A stretch of 64,000 bases of DNA from contig PUFA01000021.1 in the NCBI GenBank assembly GCA_003508835.1, forward strand, positions 11,949,501-12,013,500, in the 5' to 3' direction. Numbering within the stretch: position 1 is the first letter of the stretch; each line of letters begins with the position of its first letter. Under the pieces are notes generated by a model. That model was given only the letters and a program-made list of their open reading frames with translations. It searched no databases and was not told the origin of the DNA. Below are positions 59,236 through 64,000 of the stretch, piece by piece. This DNA is from Eonycteris spelaea (Eukaryota; Chordata; Mammalia; Chiroptera; Pteropodidae). A program made the translations under genes and the position numbers.

Positions 59236-59957
59236 AATTTATCCAAGTATAATGGAATATTTGAGAGAAAAAATAGTTAATAGAAAAAAGTATTGCTCTA
59301 GAAGTCACTAATGTTTTGTTGTATAGGGGAAATGCAAGCTCCCTTTTGCATAATCTATTTTCAGACTTTTTCATGGTCTGGTGTTTTCTTAGTGAAACTG
59401 ATTTAAGCGGATTAGGCATCTTTTTGCTCTAGCGAAAAGTAAAAGAGACCTGCAGCCTGACAAAGACCAGTTTCAGAAATCCTTTGTTTTTTGAAGTGGT
59501 TGTAATGGCAAGAATAGGTATATCACATAGTGTTGAAGATACTCCTTGTGGGGACAGGTTGTCTCACAGATTGTGACCCACGTCTACTCTTTGGTGGAGA
59601 AACATGATTAGAAATTCTCTAATGGAATTTGTCCAGACCGAAGCCCACTTACATTAAAAGCTCCATGGAACTCAGAGGTACCCACAAGCAAGGAAGAGGA
59701 GCATTTTTATTTGAGATCCAAAAATGTCACCAGCATCATAGATTTATCTAGACTATTAATATGTGGTTAAGTTTTAGAGTTTTTGCAGCACCAGCCACCC
59801 AGGCACAGTGACAGTACTCAAGAGGAGTTACTGGATGGGAATGTGTGTGAGGTTCTAAACTTAGACAACCAGTGTGAGCCTAGGGCATCTCTCTAGGTAT
59901 GGAACTCACCAGCAGGACATTAAAATAGAGATCAAGATTCTCTAGAATGTGTTAGAC
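59236..59957. other. Anonymous DNA of moderate GC
   Basis: Complex sequence without recognised repeats. No exon structure or long frame. It ends at the poly-T of the adjoining retrocopy. Confidence 0.5.
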
Positions 59958-60345
59958 TTTTTTTTTTTTTTCAATTAAGGTTTATTGAAACTATGTGATC
60001 TATGGCTCAAATCTTCCAGCAGTCAAGAAAAATTGTGACTAATAATTTTGTAATTTGGAACCTCTGGCAAAAGGAGGCAGATTCTACCTGAAGATGCCCT
60101 GTAAGATTTTGGACTCCCTGGAGTTTTAACGACCTTGGCAAAATTAGTAGGTACACTGCATTTGTTTGTTTTCTCTTCTATTAAACCTTTCTTTTTAATA
60201 GTGGTATGTTGCATCACATCAAATAGAGTTGAATACTTGAAAATAAATCCAGTTTGTAAGACTTTTCTTTGCCAGAATTGATTCTTTGGCCCGTCTCATC
60301 AGCAGAGTTCCTGAATAATTATTTGGAGGTTATGGTAGAAACCAC
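59958..60345 (-). pseudogene. Probable processed pseudogene (retrocopy), 3' part
   Basis: On the - strand, DNA ends in a poly-A tail (poly-T at 59958-59971). It is preceded after nine bases by AATAAA (59981-59986), preceded in turn by about 35 bases of 3' UTR and a stop. The frame before the stop (60217 to 60023) is open for 64 codons and rich in Lys, Ser and Thr, with the stretch VKTPGSPKSYRASSG. Upstream, another frame carries SADETGQRINSGKEKSYKLD, so a frameshift lies near 60225-60240, and a TGA closes the first frame at 60296. This is the layout of an L1-mobilised mRNA copy, 5'-truncated. I do not recognise the parent gene, and no target-site duplication was identified. An L1 or other element's poly-A end is an alternative explanation. 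Confidence 0.5.
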
Positions 60346-60711
60346 TAAACCACTAAACTTTCTCTTCATTTTAGAGAACGTAACTAGACTACGTTTGCCA
60401 GCATGTTGATGGTGTGGCCTTGAGGCCAAGTTCTCTCAAATAAAAAGTGTGCATCAACATATGTTTTACTTCTACTAAAGAAAATCTTTTCAAATGTTAA
60501 TAAAGAGAAGGATCTGAAGCAAAACAGCTGAATAGATTTTTTGCCCTATCCTGAGAGGACTAAATTTGTGAACATTTTCCCCTAGAGCTTTAAATGAAGA
60601 CTTTCCTGTTTGGGTGTGTCACTGTTACTTTTTTTTTTTTTTTAATATTTTAATTCACACTTCTTTTCTTAAAAAAAAAAAAATCCCCTCCAACTGGTGA
60701 ATGCTTCCAAT
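60346..60711. other. Anonymous DNA with homopolymers
   Basis: Poly-T of about 15 at 60629-60643 and poly-A of 13 at 60671-60683. No gene is recognised. Confidence 0.5.
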
Positions 60712-60825
60712 TTTTTTTTAATTAGATTTATCAGAGTGACATTGGTTAATAAAATTACATAAGTTTCAAGTGTACAATTCAATAATACATCATATGTATA
60801 TTACATTATGTTCGGCACCTGAATT
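60712..60825 (-). mobile_element. L1 3' end, reverse, lineage-specific type
   Basis: A T-run (reversed poly-A) leads into 'GAGTGACATTGGTTAATAAAATTACATAAGTTTCAAGTGTACAATTC' and 'AATACATCATATGTATATTACATTATGTTC'. This is the reverse complement of the L1 3' terminus whose forward copy ends the element at 5709-6116. Only about 110 bp remain, so it is strongly 5'-truncated. This 3' UTR type is the main evidence for a bat-like lineage. Confidence 0.8.
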
Positions 60826-62248
60826 ACCTATTTTTAAAGCAGTTTATTCCAACCTAAAAAAGACATGATTAAAGTACTAGAGAAAAATGGTTGGAAAGCA
60901 AATATTGCAAATATTATTTTCTTGTTGCTAAAGTTAAGTGGAGATGCAACTAAATATTTTTAAAAATACATGTAAATAAATTCTTAAGCTAATATGGTGA
61001 AAAAATTCAAAATTATTACACACTAACTGATTCAAAATTAAATCACATTTTAAAAAATTTAAGTAAACAAAAAGCCCCAAAATTTGATTTTTCAAATTAG
61101 CAATCTACTCACAGACACACATACATACTACATATATAGATAATAGTCATTTGTAACTTTGTTTTGCAAACATTATGCCACAGAAATTAAACTTTGTCAT
61201 ATCTCTGCTTTTTAAAAATTAATTATAATGGCATTATCCAGTTATTTAGATGATTTACAAAATAAAACAGAAATGATTACTGAAACTGCTGAAATCAATA
61301 ACTCCTTCTTTAAATCTGAGAATGAACTCAAATTTGACATAATATGAATTCTTTTTAAGAAGGAATGACTTGAAAGACACGTGTCAAATGTATCCTTTAA
61401 TATAAATCAGTATTATTCAGGATCTGTGCTTATTTTTCTTCAAAATCACCACTTTTTGAATTTAACAGTAGAAAATATGCACTAAGTAATGTTAAAAACA
61501 TAACTTTTGTTGCTGTAATTGTATATTCAAGATATTTGTATCATATAAAAGTATGATAAAATTCTCTCTTAAATTAAGCAAAATAATAAATTAGATTATA
61601 TATGTTAAAAATATGATGTAAAACAAAATCACAAAGACAAGGTGTAAATACTGTACAAAGCTAGAGAAGTATATTTTAAAAACTATCAGCATTTCTTCAG
61701 TATTTTTGCTGTAAGAGGGTATGATTTAATTGAGTTGGATATATACACTATCTTTTTGAATAGAAAGAAATCACTTTAAAGTTTTTTTTTTTATTTTAGA
61801 AAGTAGACATATATATCTTAATGCATTTGAGGAAGATATGAATTTTGTTATAGAAACTACCAAACACGACATCAGGTGTTTCAAACTGATTTGCTCAGTG
61901 GTCTGTTTACAATTGTAATTCGAACTATTTTCTATAAATGAGAAAGCTCTGTAAATATTTACTCCATGCCTAGATTTAGAAAGCATTATTTTTGAAAAAT
62001 AAGTATGCCTGAGTAGACCTGTATGTTTATGTTTCCTGGACAATTGATTACAGTGGATCCATTTGTATGTTAGGCTAAGCTTTGAGAGGACAGATATCCT
62101 GGTCTAATGTCTCCAGTTCATATAGAAGAAACAGAGTAATGTCAAATATCATAAATGACAGCACAAAAATATTAGTTATAATTTACATATTTTAAAGAAT
62201 CATTGCTAAAAATATCAAAAAGTATATATTATATTTTCATTCTGAGCA
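60826..62248. other. Anonymous AT-rich DNA
   Basis: No gene. A 90-codon - frame (61771-62043) ends in an A-rich Lys string from a T-run and has no recognised domain. 61840-62060 is complex and non-repetitive. Confidence 0.5.
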
Positions 62249-62284
62249 TGTGTGTGTGTGTGTTGTGTGTGTGTGTGTGTGTGC
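62249..62284. repeat. TG microsatellite
   Basis: About 17 TG units with one internal TTG irregularity, ending in GTGCAC. Confidence 0.95.
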
Positions 62285-63089
62285 ACATGATTATATTCAT
62301 TCTAATATCACCTTCTTAAGTCCAAGGAAATTTTTTTCCCCTCTAACCTATTATTGGTTATTGTCTTAAGCAGCTACCAAATCCTCAAACCCTTATTGAA
62401 TTCATGCTCTGAAAATGTCTGTCTCTATAATGCTGAGCTAACCAATTCTTTAATCCTTGATTTGATTTTATACAAACTAAGGATAATATCTGTAGTAGAC
62501 ATAAGTGATTTTCTACTTCACTTTAAATCTCCCTATTAGATCACCGATTTTATTCATGGTTTTTATTCTCTCATGTAACTCACTATTAAATCATGCTTAG
62601 TCTAAGTGAATTATTAAAGTCTTATTCTTTATGCCATGAATAGATGCAGGAAAGGTTATAGGAACTTGATCCTACCCAAAAGATAAAAACTTATTTTATT
62701 CATAGTTATATTTGTGTTCATATTCATTAAGTAATGAAAGTCTAATGGAAGCATTCTGGGATACTTTTCCTCATTATACATAAGAAGCATTATCCACAGC
62801 ATCTGTTACATGTTCTCATGTTTACACACACAGTCACAGCCACTTCACTCTCATGAAGGGAAGAAGCCTGAGAATGAAGCTACTAAGCTGAGGAGGCCAA
62901 GGGGGAAAATCTGGGTTCTTGATGACATTTCAGCCACTGAATTAAACAACTCTGGGGTGACTGACCTCTAGTGGCTCTGTTATATGAAATATATAATTTT
63001 TCTTATTGAATTGGGATTTTTTATTTTTTCCTAGAAAAAGAGTCTTATCTAGTGTAGTACTTACAGTCCTGGTGGGGTGATTTAACAAA
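62285..63089. other. Anonymous DNA
   Basis: No recognisable gene or element. 62830-62960 is somewhat less AT-rich. Confidence 0.5.
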
Positions 63090-63200
63090 TTAACCCATGA
63101 ACAGCACATAGCAGAGAGACTGGCACATAAAATACTTCAAGAAAAGAAATTATTAATATTGAATTTTTTCTTCTATAATTATTATTATTAGTTGTAGTTT
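63090..63200 (+). mobile_element. MIR/L2 3' tail, weak
   Basis: 'AACAGCACATAGCAGAGAGACTGGCACATAAAATACTTCAAGAAA' followed by ATT trinucleotides resembles the MIR/L2 tail 'agcacagtgcctggcacatagtaagtgctcaataaatgttattatt'. The match is short. Confidence 0.35.
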
Positions 63201-63210
63201 CTTCTAGTTT

Positions 63211-64000
63211 GAAACTTAAGATACATATATACATAAATATTCTTTATTATGAAATTTATGCGAGAAAGTTTCTGTTATCGTATGACAAAGTTGCTTATCT
63301 CCTTAACATTAGTTTTTGAACAATATTTTTGGATGACTGTTTCCTGATAAATTCCTGAATTATAATAATAACTTTTACTTCTTCCTACACAGGGACATTT
63401 TAATCTTATGATTGAACTATATCATCCTTCATGGACGTTTTGAACCTGGTGAAGAAAATGAACTGGAATTGGGAATAGTTTTAACTGTTCAGTTGATACA
63501 TTTCTCCGATGATGCTTATTTGCATAAGGTACCTCATATACCTCTGTGCATGTTTTATTTGTTCTTTGTTTCCCTTTTCATGTTTCATATGTTTTACTTA
63601 CTCCAAGAAACATGGCTTACATTTTCTGCCTGGTTTTAGAGGAACAAATGTATTTCTGTCCATGTTGATAGACATCTTTGTTTGCCTCTTAAGCAGACTC
63701 TTAAATAAATACTTGTTTTCAATCCCACTTCCAGCTCCACTGTCTATGATAACTATTGCCACCAGCTGACAAATCTTTCTGGAGTTCATTTATACAAACA
63801 AATTTCTCCCAAGATTATTTCAGAAAGGCCTAAATTTCATACATTTTCGAATGCAGTTACATCTTGTCTATTCTGTTTCCAATTGTTGCTGTTATCTTGT
63901 TTGTTTTTCGAATTCTTTATTAAGTTTATGCTTTTTTATTGTATGACTTTATTGTTATTATAATGCGTCTTAAGGGGGAATGAGGATAAACACATATGTT
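63211..64000. other. Anonymous DNA, exon-like patch examined
   Basis: 63393-63528 is bounded by AG and GT dinucleotides in fair context and overlaps a 75-codon + frame (63412-63639), but stops occur in all three frames near its left edge. An 86-codon frame at 63509-63769 and a 63-codon - frame overlap it. None is supported as a gene. Confidence 0.45.

Noticed and set aside
1..64000. Search for CRISPR-like regularly spaced repeats, bacterial operons, phage or plasmid genes
   Set aside because: No spaced identical repeats with unique spacers exist. LINEs, MIRs, MaLR LTRs and dinucleotide microsatellites show this is mammalian chromosomal DNA.
1..64000. Search for tRNA, rRNA, snRNA or tRNA-derived young SINEs
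   Set aside because: No A-box/B-box pair in proper spacing or cloverleaf-compatible sequence was seen. Only old MIR fragments with lost promoters were found.

Overview
This window is AT-rich mammalian nuclear DNA (roughly two thirds A+T by eye). It has no open reading frame that can be defended as a functional gene, no tRNA or rRNA, no CRISPR array and no CpG island. The longest reading frame is about 150 codons and lies antisense across LTR-like sequence. The rest of the recognisable content is decayed interspersed repeats, many microsatellites and long anonymous AT-rich stretches. This fits an intergenic gene desert or a very long intron.

The lineage can be narrowed. Mammal-wide elements are present: LINE2, MIR, old L1M-type L1 and MLT1/MaLR LTRs. 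Two L1 3' ends (about 5709-6116 on + and 60712-60825 on -) have the 'ACATTGGTTAATAAAATTA' / 'ACCAATGTCACC...CAATAAA' type of 3' UTR that I associate with bats rather than with human, mouse, horse, cow or dog L1. No Alu, B1/B2, carnivore tRNA-Lys SINE, equine ERE, bovine BovA/BovB or vespertilionid Ves SINE is visible. A bat without abundant young SINEs is my best guess, from memory of repeat families and not from a search.

Layout. 0-5.1 kb: anonymous AT-rich DNA with two TA/CA microsatellites. 5.1-7.4 kb: a dense repeat cluster (reverse LTR, L1 3' end, MLT1-like LTR, LINE2). 7.4-13 kb: anonymous DNA with a direct-repeat pair near 8.05 and 10.05 kb. 13-14.6 kb: MIR and two old L1 pieces. 17.3-20 kb: an LTR-like segment, then a 5'-to-middle L1 carrying a large A/GAAA expansion. 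21-26.6 kb: microsatellites, reverse LINE2, reverse L1 3' UTR and a MIR. 26.6-33 kb: mostly anonymous, with a low-repeat block at 28.0-28.5 kb. 35.1-39.7 kb: an L1 with head-to-head halves, LINE2 and two reverse MLT1 LTRs. 42.4-42.9 kb: L1M 3' UTR. 44.1-46.3 kb: a less AT-rich anonymous block. 48-53.6 kb: LINE2 pieces, a four-part microsatellite, an LTR and a MIR. 55-60.4 kb: a 42-bp perfect palindrome, LTR-like DNA, an L1 piece, MaLR internal sequence and a probable processed pseudogene. 60.7-64 kb: an L1 3' end and anonymous DNA.

No genes work together here. I found no evidence of an undescribed biological system. The points most worth checking are the palindromic and alternating purine-pyrimidine microsatellites, a probable twin-primed (5'-inverted) L1, the unassigned processed pseudogene and two unexplained direct repeats.
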